The notes below the pieces were generated by a model. The model searched no databases, was not told the origin of the DNA, and worked only from the letters and a program-made list of their open reading frames with translations. Source: Ostrinia nubilalis (Eukaryota; Arthropoda; Insecta; Lepidoptera; Crambidae). From it: a DNA stretch of 64,000 bases. Shown here piece after piece: positions 48,577 to 60,280 of the stretch. The DNA lies in assembly GCF_963855985.1 (NCBI RefSeq), contig NW_026973566.1, positions 682,001 through 746,000 on the forward strand. The letters are read 5' to 3'. A program made the position numbers and the translations under genes. Every line of letters starts with the position of its first letter. The stretch's first letter is position 1.

Positions 48577-50400
48577 CTAATTTTGTTGATCAGCAGACAC
48601 GATCCTTATTCTAGGCAGCGGTGCTGCTGCGATTGGCGCTGCCGCGAGTTGGTTTTGAACGGTGCTAATGTTGCTTGGTGTGGAGGCGAGTCCAGGGGCA
48701 GCGGGCTGGGGCGAAGTTGATTTATCCGGCTCCGTTTGCAGGAGGTCGCGGGGGAGGGGTCTTTTTCCCGAACGGGCTGGTGGTGGGGCGATGTCGTGGA
48801 GATGACTGTGTGGGCCATTGTCCGCGCGGTCGAACATTACGCGCGCCAGGCGAGTCACGAACTCCTCCACTGATTCCACTTTGGTGTCTCGGGCGATGAC
48901 GTCGTTTCTAACATAGCGTCCCGCCCCGGTGATGACTCGGAGCGTGATGTTCTGTTGAGCCTGGATTCTTGCCTTGTTAGTCTTGGAGACCAACGGGTAC
49001 CAGGCTGGGGCTGCGTAGGTCAGACGCGAACGGACGTAGGTCTTGAAGACCATCATCTTGGTTCTCAGGGGTAGCCGCGAGCACAGCACCGGTCGCAGAA
49101 TGGCTCGCGCGACTTGGGCCTGGTGAATCGCGTGGTTCACCTGCGGCACCATGTGCAGCGAGCGGTCAATGCGGCACCCGAGGTATGTGACGGTGGTCTC
49201 CCAGGCGATGTCCTGTCCGCGTAGCTTGAGTCGGGGTGGGGGATTTCTGACTCCTATGGCTATGGCGGCGGTCTTCCCTACATTCACCGCTATGCGCCAT
49301 TTGTCCAGCCAGGGAGGCAGGAGGTCAAGCAGTCGTTGCATCCTTGCGGCGGCTGCGGTGATTTGGCGTGCGGAGGTCAGAAACGCGCTGTCATCCGCGA
49401 ATAGCGCCAGTGCCACGTCCCTCTCCCCCTCCTGAAGGTGGTCTTGGAGGGTAGGGATGTCATTTGTGTAGATGGCATACAGCGTCGGCGAAAGGCAGCT
49501 GCCCTGAGGGACCCCCGCACTGATGGGTCGTGGTTGGGATGTCTCTCCCTCTACAGTCACGACGAAGGTGCGGTCGCGTAGGAAGGAGGCCATGAGGTGG
49601 ACCATCGTTGGTGGTAGTATTGGGCCGAGCTTGGCGAGGAGGCCGGCATGCCATACTCGGTCAAATGCCTTCTCCACGTCAAGGAAGACTCCGACAGAGC
49701 GGCGGCCCTGGTTTAGCTCGTCGGTCAGAAGATGGAGAACCCTAGCCAGCTGTAGCGTGGTCGAGTGGCCACTGCGGAAGCCGAATTGCTCGTCTCTAAG
49801 GTGGACTAGCGGGCGGACTCGACGCAGCAGCAGTCGCTCGAACAGTTTGGCCAGGTGAGAGAGTAAAGTGATGGGCCTGTAGGTGGCTGGGTTACGGCGG
49901 TCCTTGCCGGGCTTGGGGAGCGTGATGACGCGACCCAACTTCCATGCGCTGGGGAAGTGGTTGGTCGGCAGGATTCCGTTTAATAGCCGGGTCAGCGTCA
50001 CCATGGCCCTCCTGGGCAGGTGGGCTATCGCTGCGGAGGAGATGTCATCGGGGCCCGGAGCCTTCCGCTTGTTTAGCCTCAACGCAGCTTTGCGGAGTTC
50101 TGCGGGGGATATGAAGTCCTCCCCGCTGAGCGGAGGCGGGGGCGTCGCCAACATCTCCTCGACACGGCGCTGTACGTCGGCGTGGTGGGTTGTGGTGGCC
50201 GGGTCTGTGGCAGCGGGGTGCGGGGTGAATTGCACCTCGAGGTGGTCCGCTAGTAGGCGGGCGCGGTCTGAGGCCGCGTAGTGTCGGACGCCTGCTGCGT
50301 CTGTCAGTGGGCAGACGGCGGTTGGAGGCCTGGTGAGCTGCCGGTTCAACTTGAAGAGGTCAGCGGTGCTGTCTGTCACGCGGTCTATGTGACAGAGGGC
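48577..50400 (-). pseudogene. Jockey-B ORF2 fragment: reverse transcriptase
   Basis: The minus-strand frame shows LNKRKAPGPDDISSAAIAHL, YRPITLLSHLAKLFE, VFLDVEKAFDRVW, AGVPQGSCLSP and LALFADDSAFL, then a C-terminal region with PAWYPLVSKTNKARIQ and a stop at 48577. No endonuclease and no RNase H. The open frame continues upstream of about 50400 only as the antisense of BEL-2 gag. No damage was seen within the fragment. Confidence 0.9.
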
Positions 50401-50405
50401 AGAGG

Positions 50406-53400
50406 GTGGCCTCACAAGACAACTGGTCGACGTCCCAAGTTTCAATGGCGCATGTGAAGAATGGCTCGCGTTCAGAAGGTCATATGAAGACACCGCGCGC
50501 TCCTTCACGCCGGCACAGAATTTGGCGCGACTACGAAGGTGTCTCCAAGGGCACGCGAGGGAGGCAGTCAAGAGCCTCCTGTTCACCGCCGAGAATCCGG
50601 AAGAGCTGATGAAGAGCCTGGAGGTCCGGTTCGGCAGACCTGGAGCCATAGCCCTGGCGGAGTTAAAGAAGATGGAAAGGCTGCCAAGGGTCAACGAGTC
50701 ATCGGGGGAGATCTGCATGTTTGCCAGCCGAGTCCGCAATGCCGTGGCCACCATCAGGGCACTCGGCAAGACGGAATATTTGTGCGCACCAGGGGCCGTG
50801 GAGTGTCTCATCGACAAGATGCCGCCGACCATGAAGTCTCGGTGGCTGATGTACCAACGCGAGCGCCGGGCAGAGGGAAAACCAGCGCTCGAACTCATGT
50901 ATGACTTCATGGAAGTTGAAGCAGATATTAACAGTGATTACGCTCCCCCGGAAGTGTCCTGGGACCAGAAGAGAAATATGTTCAAGAGGCCGGTTCACCA
51001 TGTCCAACAAACAGAAGGACGCCGTGAAGAACCAAAGACTGACGCGAAGAAGTGCCCAGAGTGCCGTGAAGACCACTGGCTGTACGAATGTAAGAAATAT
51101 AAAGAAGCCAGTGTTGAAGATAAGTGGGAAATGGTGAAGAAGGCAAGAATGTGCTTCAAATGCCTGCGCTTCAAGCACTCAAGGAACACGTGCCGGGCAC
51201 AACCATGCAAGAAGTGCATGAGGTGGCATCACATCAGTCTTCATTCAGAGAAGCCCGCAGCGGCGAAAACTCAAGAAAAGCCCGCCGAAGGAGTTGTATC
51301 GTCGGTACACACCACGAGCTGCGGAAAGGCCTACTTGAAGATGACGCCGGTGAACCTCTACGGGCCCAAAGGGACAGCAAAAGTGCTCGCGCTCCTGGAC
51401 GAAGGATCCACCGTCACGCTGCTGGACTCATCAGTGGCGAAGAAGATTGGGGCGCAAGGGAAGCCGGAAGCCATCACCATCGAGATGGTCGGGGGGAACG
51501 GTATGCAGAAGAGCAACTCCCAGAAGATCAACATGAAGATCAAGGGGGTCCATTGCAGAAATAAGCTCAACATGGAAGCAAGAACTATCGACAACTTGAA
51601 GCTGGCGAAACAAGGGGTCGAAGAAAGAATGCTTCAAAAGTGTAAACACTTACAGAAGATCAAGGACAAGCTGGTATACGACAAGGAAGAACCACAACTA
51701 CTGATCGGGCAAGATAACTGGGGGCTCATAGTCACACGGAGACTACGCAAAGGGAAGGCCTCCGAACCAGTTGCCTCCTTGACCAGCTTGGGATGGGTCT
51801 TACACGGATGCGACGCCGGAGGAAGTGTCCCTGTCAAGTTCGTGCACCACAGCAGGTTGATGGAAGACGAAACAGAAGCCCTGGTCCGCCGGCACTTCGA
51901 GATAGAGTCGCTCGGGGTGCAAGCACGTCGGCCAAGTAATGACGCCGACAAAAGGGCACTCGACGTCCTAGAGAAGACCACGAAGAGGCTACCAAATGGA
52001 CGGTTCGAGTCTGGGCTGCTGTGGAAAAATGAAAGGGAAACTCTACCGAACAACTACCATCAGGCACACCAGCGTCTCATCAACATGGAGAAGAAATTAG
52101 ACAAGGACCCAGCACTGAAGACTTCGTATGAAGAACAAATAGAAAATCTGCTGAAGAATGGATATGCAGAGAAAGCTCCAGAAACCACGACGCCAGGGAG
52201 AACATTCTACTTACCTCACTTCGCGGTGATGCACCCGATAAAGAAGAAACCAAGGATAGTTCTCGACGCCGCCGCCAAGTTCAACGGGAAGAGCCTCAAC
52301 GATGCGCTGCTGCCTGGGCCTGACTTATTGCAGTCTCTCTTCGGAGTGCTTCTCAGGTTCCGGGAAGGTCCAGTCGCCGTCGTCGCCGACATCAAGGAGA
52401 TGTTCCTACGCATCCAAATGAGGGAAGAAGACCGGGACAGTCTGCGGTTCTTATGGCGCGGCAGCAAGAGGAACGGCAAACCGGAAGAGTACCGCATGGC
52501 CTCGGTGATCTTCGGGGCAACGTCATCACCGTCTACGGCAATTTATGTCATGAACAAGAACGCAGAAGACTTCAAGGAGGAACACCCGGCAGCCGTGGCA
52601 GCAATACAGAGGAACCATTATATGGATGACTACTTGCAAAGTTTCACAACGGTAGAAGAAGCCAAGCGGATCGCGAAAGAGGTACAGACGATCCACAACA
52701 AGGCGAGCTTCCACCTGAGAGGATGGGGGAGCAACCAACCAACCGTTCTGGAAGGAATTGAAGATCAACGACAGGAGGAAGTCCTCGAACTGGGCAAGGA
52801 AGAGAAAACCCTGGGGCTGAGATGGCTAATCACAGAAGATGCACTCGCCTTCAACGTGGGCTTCAGGAACACTCCGCCCGAAGTACTCGCTGGGCAAAGA
52901 GTACCAACGAAGAGGGAAGTCACCAGCGCCGTCATGTCTACGTTCGACCCCATGGGCTTCGCCGATTCGACGCCGATCCTAATACAGGGCCAGAAACTCA
53001 TACAGGAGATCTGGCGTACCAAGATCGACTGGGACGAGAAGATTCTCGAACCGCAAGTCGCCGCATGGACCGGATACCTGGAAGACGTCGCCGTACTAAA
53101 GGAACTGAAGATCCCAAGGTGCCTGTCGCCGAGAACCAGAAGAGGGCAACTCCACACGTTCTGCGACGCGAGTGAAGAAGCGTACGCCGCAGCCGTCTAT
53201 TGGCGAACGGAAGACCCAGACGGCACGATACGCGTCGCATTGATTGCTGGGAAAGCAAGGGTAGCTCCTAGCAAACCAGTGTCTATCCCACGGTTGGAAT
53301 TGCAAGCAGCATTATTGGGCAGCAGACTTGCCTCATCGGTGGAGAAGGAGCTCGATTTAGAGATTGAAGAAAGGACCTTCTGGACAGACTCCAGCACCGT

Positions 53401-54463
53401 CCTTCAATGGTTGAAAGCAGACCCGAGAAAATTCAAAACGTTCGTGGCCCATCGCCTCGCGGAAATTGAAGAGCTGACGCGAATTCAAGATTGGAGATGG
53501 GTGCCGACAAAGGAAAACCCCGCAGATGATGCCACAAGAGGCACTCCGAACGAGTTTGATGAAAACGCAAGATGGTTCAAAGGTCCCGCCTTCTTATATG
53601 GAAACAAAGAAGATTGGCCGGCGAGACGCTTTAAAGTCAAAGAAGAACTCACCGGAGAAGAAAAGAATCCCCAAGTTGTTGCCACATTGAAGGTCATACC
53701 ACAAGTCACTCCGGACCCGAAGAGATTCTCCGACTGGACTCGACTGCTACGCAGTACAGCGCGCATATTCCAGTTCATCGACCTGCTAAGAAGAAGAGTA
53801 GCGGAAAAAAGAAGTGTCCACATCGTCAGGCACCGAAGATGGAAGAAAACACCGAGTCACGTCCCCCGGGAGAAGAAAGAAGAAAAGGTCTTCTTGACGC
53901 TGGAAGATAAGTTCATACATAGGGCAGAAGAGGAGCTTATCAAGAGGAGCCAGCAGGAGAGCTTCTCCAAAGAACTTTGCTGCCTCGAAAAAGGGAGGCC
54001 ATTGGAGAACTCGAGCCGACTAAAGAAGATTGACATATACCTGGATGGCCGCGGAATCCTAAAACTGAGGACGCGCACCAGGAAGATTGGTTCGGGAGAA
54101 GGACGAACCAACCCGATCATACTGGACGGGAAAAGTCAAATCTGCCGGCTCATCATAGGGTTCTATCACAAACGGTTCTACCATGGCAACTCCGCAACGA
54201 TAATCAACGAAATAAGGCAGAAGTTCTGGGTACTCGGCTTGCGCAGCACCACAAGATGGATCACACATGGGTGTCAATGGTGCAGAGTCCACAAGGGAGA
54301 GCCTCAAATACCACCCACCGGAGACTTGCCGGCCGAACGATTGCAGCATCATCAACCACCCTTCACCTGCACAGCAGTAGATTACTTCGGCCCGATGCAA
54401 GTCACGATCGGGAGGAGAACTGAGAAGAGATGGGGAGCCCTGTTCACCTGCTTAACGACTTAA
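50406..54463 (+). pseudogene. pol: BEL-2 Gag-Pol: Gag core, protease, RT, RNase H, start of integrase
   Basis: One open frame; the first internal ATG is at 50522, but Gag homology (VPSFNGACEEW) is already in frame from about 50410, so the true start was deleted. In residue numbers from 50522: zinc knuckles about 178-245 (CPECREDHWLYEC, CFKCLRFKHSRNTC); protease LLDEGSTVTLLD about 289; reverse transcriptase with YMDD about 700; RNase H-like region FCDASEEAYAAAVYWR about 880; integrase zinc motif about 1215-1260; first catalytic Asp in VDYFGPM about 1285. The frame closes prematurely at 54463 because of an 8-bp tandem duplication. Confidence 0.92.
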
Positions 54464-55299
54464 CGACCCGAGCGATACACCTGGAGCTGGCTAATTCATT
54501 AAGCACCAGCTCCATGATCATGGCCCTGCGAAGAATGGCTGCACGAAGAGGGACGCCGAAGATAATCTTCAGCGACAACGGGACTAACTTCGTGGGGGCC
54601 AATAGAGAATTGCAAGAGGCCGCCTCAAGGGAAGGAATCACATGGCGATTCATCCCACCTGGATGTCCGAATATGGGAGGCGCCTGGGAAAGAATGGTCC
54701 GCTCGGTAAAGACATCATTAATGACCGTTCTTAAAGAAAAATCACCACCAGAAGAGGTCCTACACACGCTCCTCCTTGAAGTGGAGCATATCGTGAACTC
54801 ACGTCCCCTCACCCACATCAGTATGGATCCCGAAGACGAAGAAAGCCTAACGCCGAACCACTTCCTCATCGGAAGATCCTGCGGAGCAATGGCGCCGGGT
54901 GTATTTGAAGACCACGACCTCATCGGGAAGGCGAACTGGAGGACAGCGCAGCGCTTGACGGACCACTTCTGGCAAAGGTGGCTGAAGGAATACCTGCCAA
55001 CTTTGATGCCGAGGAAAATAGCCGGCCGGGAAACCGAAGACCCTCAAGTCGGCGACGTCGTATTAATAGTCGACGCGACGCTACCAAGGAACACTTGGCC
55101 ACGAGGGGAAGTGCTGCAAGTGTATCCTGGACCGGACGGCAGAGTAAGAATCCTCGACGTGCGAACACCCGGAGGAGTGCTGCGGCGACCGACGCGACGA
55201 GTGGTAGTCCTGGTTCCTGCCAAGACGTCGCATCCGGAGGAAGGAGTGCTTCGCACTGCGGGGGAGAATGTTAGCGACGTCAAAGAGAGTCAGAATTAA
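54430..55299 (+). pseudogene. pol: BEL-2 integrase core and DUF5641-like C-terminus
   Basis: After the duplication the reading continues in another frame with RAIHLELANSLST, SDNGTNFVGANRE (second catalytic Asp) and MGGAWERMVRSVK (catalytic Glu). The conserved tail has NTWPRGEVLQVYPG, RVRILDVRTPGGVLRR and a stop at 55299, just inside the 3' LTR. The GTG/ATG at the listed start is not a real initiation site; this is the second half of the same polyprotein. Confidence 0.9.
55258..55268 (+). promoter_or_regulatory. BEL-2 polypurine tract
   Basis: A purine run gcgggggagaa lies immediately before TGTTAGCG, the start of the 3' LTR, in the position expected for the plus-strand primer. It overlaps coding sequence. 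Confidence 0.75.
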
Positions 55300-56134
55300 T
55301 GTTAGGAACATCATGTCAATTAGTTCAAATCAACTAATTAATCTGTTTCGTAATTAAGAAAATGAACATGAAATTTTCGCCAAAAAGGCAATACCGTAGC
55401 GAAAACCATCAGGCTCTCTCGCTTACTCACTCGGTAGGCCTCTTTCTTGCATTGTCTGATCTCTCACTTCCACAAAATAGCTTCTCTTTCACACTTTTCT
55501 GGAAAATCTGGAATGTTCAGGAAAAAATAGATAAGAAACGAGACGGAAATATCGGACCTCTCGCTTCGAACATTCTAGAGCGTGAGATAGCAATATGTTT
55601 TGTCCTTGTCTTGCACGGATGGTCCGTTGCGCGAGGCAATACCGTAAAGAGAGCCGTTTTAGGTTTTTCGTCAATAACTTCGCCAATTTTGGAAATTTTG
55701 AGATGAAACTTTTTGTATAATGTAGATAATTTAATTACGCATCTGTAGAAAATAAGAAACCATTGTAAAACTACCTGCCAGTTGGAGAAAATTAGCAAAA
55801 ACTGTGGATTTCCCGAAGACAGGGATAGCAATAGCGTGTGAAAGCGGGACGGAGATAGCCGCTCCCCATAAATACGGAATGAACCGCTCCAGCTGGCATG
55901 TTATGTTCAGTTCAGAGAACAAGTGCTCCAAGCAACAAGTGATCTGAAGAAGCAAGAAAAGGAAGCGAATAATAAACGCGAGAAGTCTCAGCAAGTGAAA
56001 TAGTGGTTTTATTCCTGCAAGTAGCACCTACTACGCCTGACATAGTAAGGGCAAGCTCTCAACGGCAGTCATCATCGTCCGGTCAGCGCTCTCGAACACA
56101 CACAAACGCATACAGTCCACTGCAGTCCACCACA
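55269..56134 (+). repeat. BEL-2 3' LTR (866 bp)
   Basis: TGTTAG...CCACCACA, followed by the 5-bp duplication tatgc. It contains an aataaacgcgag poly(A)-signal-like word (about 55971), and near its end two copies of cagtccac. Small frames inside it (55362-56027) show no domain. Confidence 0.9.
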
Positions 56135-56139
56135 TATGC

Positions 56140-57557
56140 CGACTTTAGCTCAATTTAATAAATTTTTAATTGACCGAGCTGACGTTTTGGAATCAATTAA
56201 TAGAAATAAATTCGATAGCAACAATAATTTCAGTAAAAATTCAACCACAACGTCACGCAGTTATGGACAACAATCCAATAATAATTATTACAATAAAGGC
56301 ACTACTTACACCAAAGCGCTTACTAGTGTAAATACACAGAAGCCTCATAACATTTTTGTGTGCGTTATATGTGGAGACAATCACAGAATATATGATTGTT
56401 CTGTTTTTAAGTCCAAAAGTGTACAAGATAGGCTAAATGATGTAAAAAATCATAAATTATGTAGCAACTGTTTAAGGCAAGGTCATTCATTAAATAACTG
56501 CCGCATGGGACCATGTCGCGAGTGCAAAAAGCGACACAATACGCTTCTTCATGATCCCACAATATCATACAAGTCTAACATTTCAATCAATGATTCTGAA
56601 TCTACAACTATTGTCAATCATTCCATACAAAACCAACAAGTGATTCTGTCAACTGCCTTAGTAGACGTTCTCAATCCCATCACAAACCAGTCAATAAAGG
56701 TGCGTGCATTGTTGGATTGTGGAAGCCAGTCATCTTTTGTCACTAAGTCATTACAAAATAAACTAAAGCTAAAATCTAACCGTCTAAATAACATACAAGT
56801 TATAGGAATAGGCAACAGCTGTTCTAATCAGCCCATAGAAACTTGTAACGTTCAATTACAGTCACTAAATACATCGTTCAGTACACAATTATCATGCTTC
56901 GTACTGAATGAAATAACTACAGAGCTGCCAAGGGCTCCTATCGATATCAAAACTCTAAAATTACCATCATCCATCATACTGGCCGATCCCACCTTTAACC
57001 AGCCCTCCAAGATTGATATATTAATCGGGGCAGACATTTTTTGGGACATTCTTGAGAACGAACAACGTTCATTGGGGTGCCCAGGTCCTAAATTGCATAA
57101 TTCTAAATTAGGGTGGCTAATTTCCGGTCCTATATTTACACAAAATTCATCATCTAAGTCAGTACAATGTAACCATGCTTCTATTTCACAAAATTCAAAC
57201 AATGAAGTAGACAAAATGCTTCCTATATTTTGGGATCTTGAAGAGATTCCCCAAAAACGCATCCTAAACAAAAATGATGAGGAATGCGAAAACCATTTTT
57301 TACAAAATACAGTTCGATTAAACAATGGCAGGTTTAGTGTGAAACTGCCCTTAAAGGACACAGCTGATTGTTTAGGTGACACATTCGCTCTCGCTAAAAG
57401 ACGATTCATCTCATTAGAAAAACGATTCAAACGAAATGCTAATCTAAAGGCAGAATATTGTAAATTCATAGAGGAATATTCAAGTTTAGGACATCTTTCA
57501 GAAATTAACATAAAACCTGATCCATCATATATTTTCTCTGTCATCATGCTGTTCTGA
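56140..57557 (+). pseudogene. gag: BEL-3 Gag C-terminus, protease and start of RT
   Basis: This is the continuation of the gag frame after BEL-2. It has a zinc-knuckle cluster CVICGDNHRIYDC, CSNCLRQGHSLNNC and CRECKKRHNTLLH, and an Asn/Ser-rich linker. The DUF1758-type protease has LLDCGSQSSFV (about 56711) and ILIGADIFW. Then follow GWLISGP and the fingers of reverse transcriptase (NNGRFSVKLPL, RRFISLEKRF). A one-base shift near 57545 ends the frame at 57557; the next frame carries on with the RT palm. Confidence 0.88.
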
Positions 57558-58459
57558 AGGAAGTTAGCGAGTCCACCAAGTTGAGAGTAGTTTTTGATGG
57601 CTCGGCAGCATCGACTTCAGGATACTCACTTAATGACATATTGAGGTCAGGTCCCAATGTGCAAGATTCCTTATTCTCTATTCTAATTAGGGCTAGGCAA
57701 TATAAATATTTACTAACCGGCGACATCGAAAAGATGTACCGCCAAGTTGAGGTCGATGAGTCAGACCGCAATCTGCAATTAATATTGTGGAGAAACGACG
57801 AATCTCAACCTATTAAAATATTAAGGCTAAACACATTAACGTATGGCACAGCCAGCGCTAGTTATCTGAGCACTCGATGTATTTATCAACTAGGTGACGA
57901 GTGCGAAGATGAAATAGTGAAGGAAATAATTAAAAATGATTTTTATGTAGACGATCTAATTACAGGGTGTGATCAAGAAGACGATTTACGCAATTTACAA
58001 TATTCAATTTCTAAAGTATTAAGTTCAGGATGTTTTAATTTACGAAAGTACAAAAGTAATTCACGCACATTGTTTCAAAATTGTAATATATCAGGTAATC
58101 AGGAAAATTTAATATTCAGTGAATCAACCTGTACACTCGGTCTAGGATGGGATCCATCCACCGATACCTTGCATTTTCCAACAAAATTCACCCCGCAAGA
58201 TAATAATGCACCAATTACTAAAAGGTCAATTATGTCTCAATCTTTCTCAATATTCGACCCACTAGGTCTATTAAGCCCTGTTATAATACAGCCTAAAATG
58301 CTATTGCAAAAAATGTGGCTACAAAAAATAGACTGGGATGAACCAGTGCCACAAGATATCAAAAATAGTTGGGAAATATTTAAAAATAATATAACATATT
58401 TAAATCAATTACGAATTCCACGATTAGTACTGTGTGACAACCCTATTTGTATTGAATAA
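57558..58459 (+). pseudogene. pol: BEL-3 reverse transcriptase palm and connection
   Basis: Open from about 57550, first ATG 57581. Motifs are LRVVFDGSAAS, LLTGDIEKMYRQV (first catalytic Asp), YGTASASYLSTR, FYVDDLITG (catalytic Asp pair) and SIFDPLGLLSPVII. It ends at a TAA at 58457-58459, just before the RNase H-like segment HSFSDASQYAYGACIY, which is in the same frame, so this is a simple nonsense change. Confidence 0.9.
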
Positions 58460-59632
58460 CATTCATTCAGTGACGCATCTCAATATGCTTACGGTGCTTG
58501 CATCTATATGCGTACGGTGAACGCTAATGGCAATGTGAGCGCTAAGTTGTTGTGTTCTAAATCGAAAGTCGCTCCGGTAAAACCTACAACAATGCCGCGT
58601 CTCGAGTTGTTGGTTGCCTTGCTCGCCGCGCGATTGTGCAAGTCAGTCACAGATGCGTTACGATGCAAACCGACGCGTATTATTCATTGGTGCGATTCAA
58701 GCATTGTTTTGGCTTGGCTAAAACACGATCCAAAGCAATTTAAATCTTTTGTAGCCAATCGTGTTAATGAAATTTCAGAAATAACCAATGTTTCATCTTG
58801 GCGTTACGTGCCTACGTCACAAAATCCCGCAGATCTAATCACTCGTGGTGTAAACACAAATCAATTAATATCTATGAATTTATGGTGGCAAGGCCCAGAA
58901 TTTTTAACCAATAATTCAACAGATTGGCCGATTTTAAAACAAAATAATCAACAAATATTATATGAAATTAAATCTAATGCAGTTACCATTTTCGAGTCTA
59001 TAATTAATTTTGATAATTATTCCAATTTCAACAAATTATTAAGGTCATTTGCTTATATAAAAAGATTTATCAATAACGTAAAAAATCCAAAAAACAAACA
59101 ATTAAATTCTTTAACCACTGAAGAACTAAATAATGCATTTCATTGTTTATGTTCCATTGCACAACGTCAATCGTTTCCCGTAGAATATGATAATTTAATA
59201 AATAACAAATCATTGAAGCCAAAATCTAAAATACTTTCATTATCGCCATTTTTTGACACAGATAAGCAGCTCATACTGGTGGGCGGGAGGATTGATGCCT
59301 CGGCATACACTTATGAGAAAAAACACCCTATATTACTTCATGCCTCCCATCGTTTAACAAAATTATATTTTGAGCGTGAACACATACGAAATATGCATGC
59401 AGGTCCCTCATTATTGTTAGCCACTGTCCGTGAAACCGTATGGCCAGTGAACGGCAGGCGTCTTGCCAGGCGTGTTGTAAATAACTGCGTGCGTTGTAGG
59501 CGCGTAGTAGGTAAAACGTTGTGCCCAAAGATGGGTAACCTTCCAGCCCAAAGAATAACACCTGGTTATCCATTTATGTCTGTGGGTTTGGACTATGCAG
59601 GACCATTTTATATATGGGAGAAAGTAAAATAA
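58460..59632 (+). pseudogene. pol: BEL-3 RNase H region and truncated integrase
   Basis: Same frame as the RT, beginning right after the stop with FSDASQYAYGACIY; the first ATG, 58508, is internal. It contains SKVAPVKPTTMPRLELL, IIHWCDSSIVLAWL, LILVGGRID and an integrase zinc motif with CVRCRRVVGKTLCP. The last homologous residues are VGLDYAGPFYI, including the first catalytic Asp of the integrase. Then the homology ends abruptly and a stop follows at 59632. The integrase core and C-terminus are missing. Confidence 0.9.
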
Positions 59633-59635
59633 AAA

Positions 59636-59911
59636 GCGAGAGTGATTGAAAATAACGTTGTATTTAAAATTTAAATACATATAAGTATTTAATTATATTA
59701 TTTATTATAGTTATAAATCATAAATCATATAAAATGATATTTATATATTTATATTTAATAACATTTTGTTATTCAACCAAATATTCTATGTATCAAGCCA
59801 TTATAATATTATAATTATAACAACAGTAAATAGGTATTGCATTACATAATACAATTAGTTTACCTGACGAGCTCCGTCCGGGCCCGCAGTCGGCCAACAA
59901 CTGACCGCCTC
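59636..59911. other. AT-rich gap and short GC-rich flank, no gene
   Basis: About 220 bases of A/T-rich sequence follow the broken end of BEL-3. A GC-rich stretch of about 50 bases (gagctccgtccgggcccgc) then borders the poly(T) of the Jockey element. No feature was recognised in either part. Confidence 0.6.
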
Positions 59912-59932
59912 TTTTTTTTTTTTTTTTTTTTT

Positions 59933-60280
59933 GAAGGGACGCGCGCTGGTAGCTTGAGGAGCTTTTCCAGCTTCACCGGGCAGAGTGGCGAGTACAGAAG
60001 GTACTCTAGCCGTTTGGCGATCGTCGGTGCGCGTGCCGACGAGGCCGAGTGTGGGCTTCGCGAAGCGAAGCCCAGGCTCGTCCGCGTCGGTCGCAGACCG
60101 ACGTTCGCGATCGGGCCGTATCGAGCGCATAAGGCGCCCGATCAGTGGCGAACCCAACTAGAGGGTTGCCCACCGCGGTGTTGGACCAAAGTCCAGCCTA
60201 CGGCGGGCTCACTCTAGTGGGCCCGATCGAGGGGACTACGGACGCGGCCTGAGGGCGCCACGGTAGGCTCGGACCTCGGC
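59933..60280 (-). other. Jockey 3' UTR with a GC-rich hairpin
   Basis: Extends from the ORF2 stop to the A tail. It contains a palindromic word gggcttcgcgaagcgaagccc (about 60053-60073) able to fold into a hairpin. Such 3' structures may be recognised by the LINE reverse transcriptase. The hairpin varies among the three family copies in the window. Confidence 0.7.

Larger units (their letters stand above)
48308..50405 (-). mobile_element. Jockey-clade LINE fragment (Jockey-B) in BEL-2
   Basis: A minus-strand LINE fragment, distinct from the other Jockey family in the window. It starts (5') in the linker before reverse transcriptase near 50405 and ends 3' near ccggatagct with no A tail. No target duplication is visible, and the flanks are not contiguous in BEL-2, so the insertion or a later rearrangement removed about 775 bp of LTR plus the leader and gag start. 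Confidence 0.85.
48217..56134 (+). mobile_element. BEL/Pao retrotransposon (BEL-2) nested in BEL-3 gag
   Basis: Flanked by tatgc (48212-48216 and 56135-56139). The right LTR is full length (55269-56134, 866 bp), while only the first 91 bp of the left LTR remain (48217-48307). The rest of the left LTR, the leader and the gag start are missing, and a minus-strand Jockey fragment lies in their place. Gag-pol from about 50406 to 55299 is nearly intact, interrupted by one 8-bp tandem duplication in the integrase. Confidence 0.92.
46227..59635 (+). mobile_element. BEL/Pao retrotransposon (BEL-3), truncated, host of BEL-2
   Basis: The outer element has a putative 5' LTR, a leader of about 0.8 kb, gag (47337-48211, resuming at 56140), and pol to the first part of integrase, where it ends near 59635. 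The later integrase and 3' LTR are absent. Its AT-rich composition contrasts with the GC-rich BEL-2 inside it, so the two are unrelated lineages. Pol has a frameshift near 57545 and a nonsense codon at 58457-58459. Confidence 0.88.

Noticed and set aside
48577..50910. 777-residue minus-strand frame as one protein
   Set aside because: Residues upstream of about 50400 are the antisense of BEL-2 gag; only the reverse transcriptase part is real.
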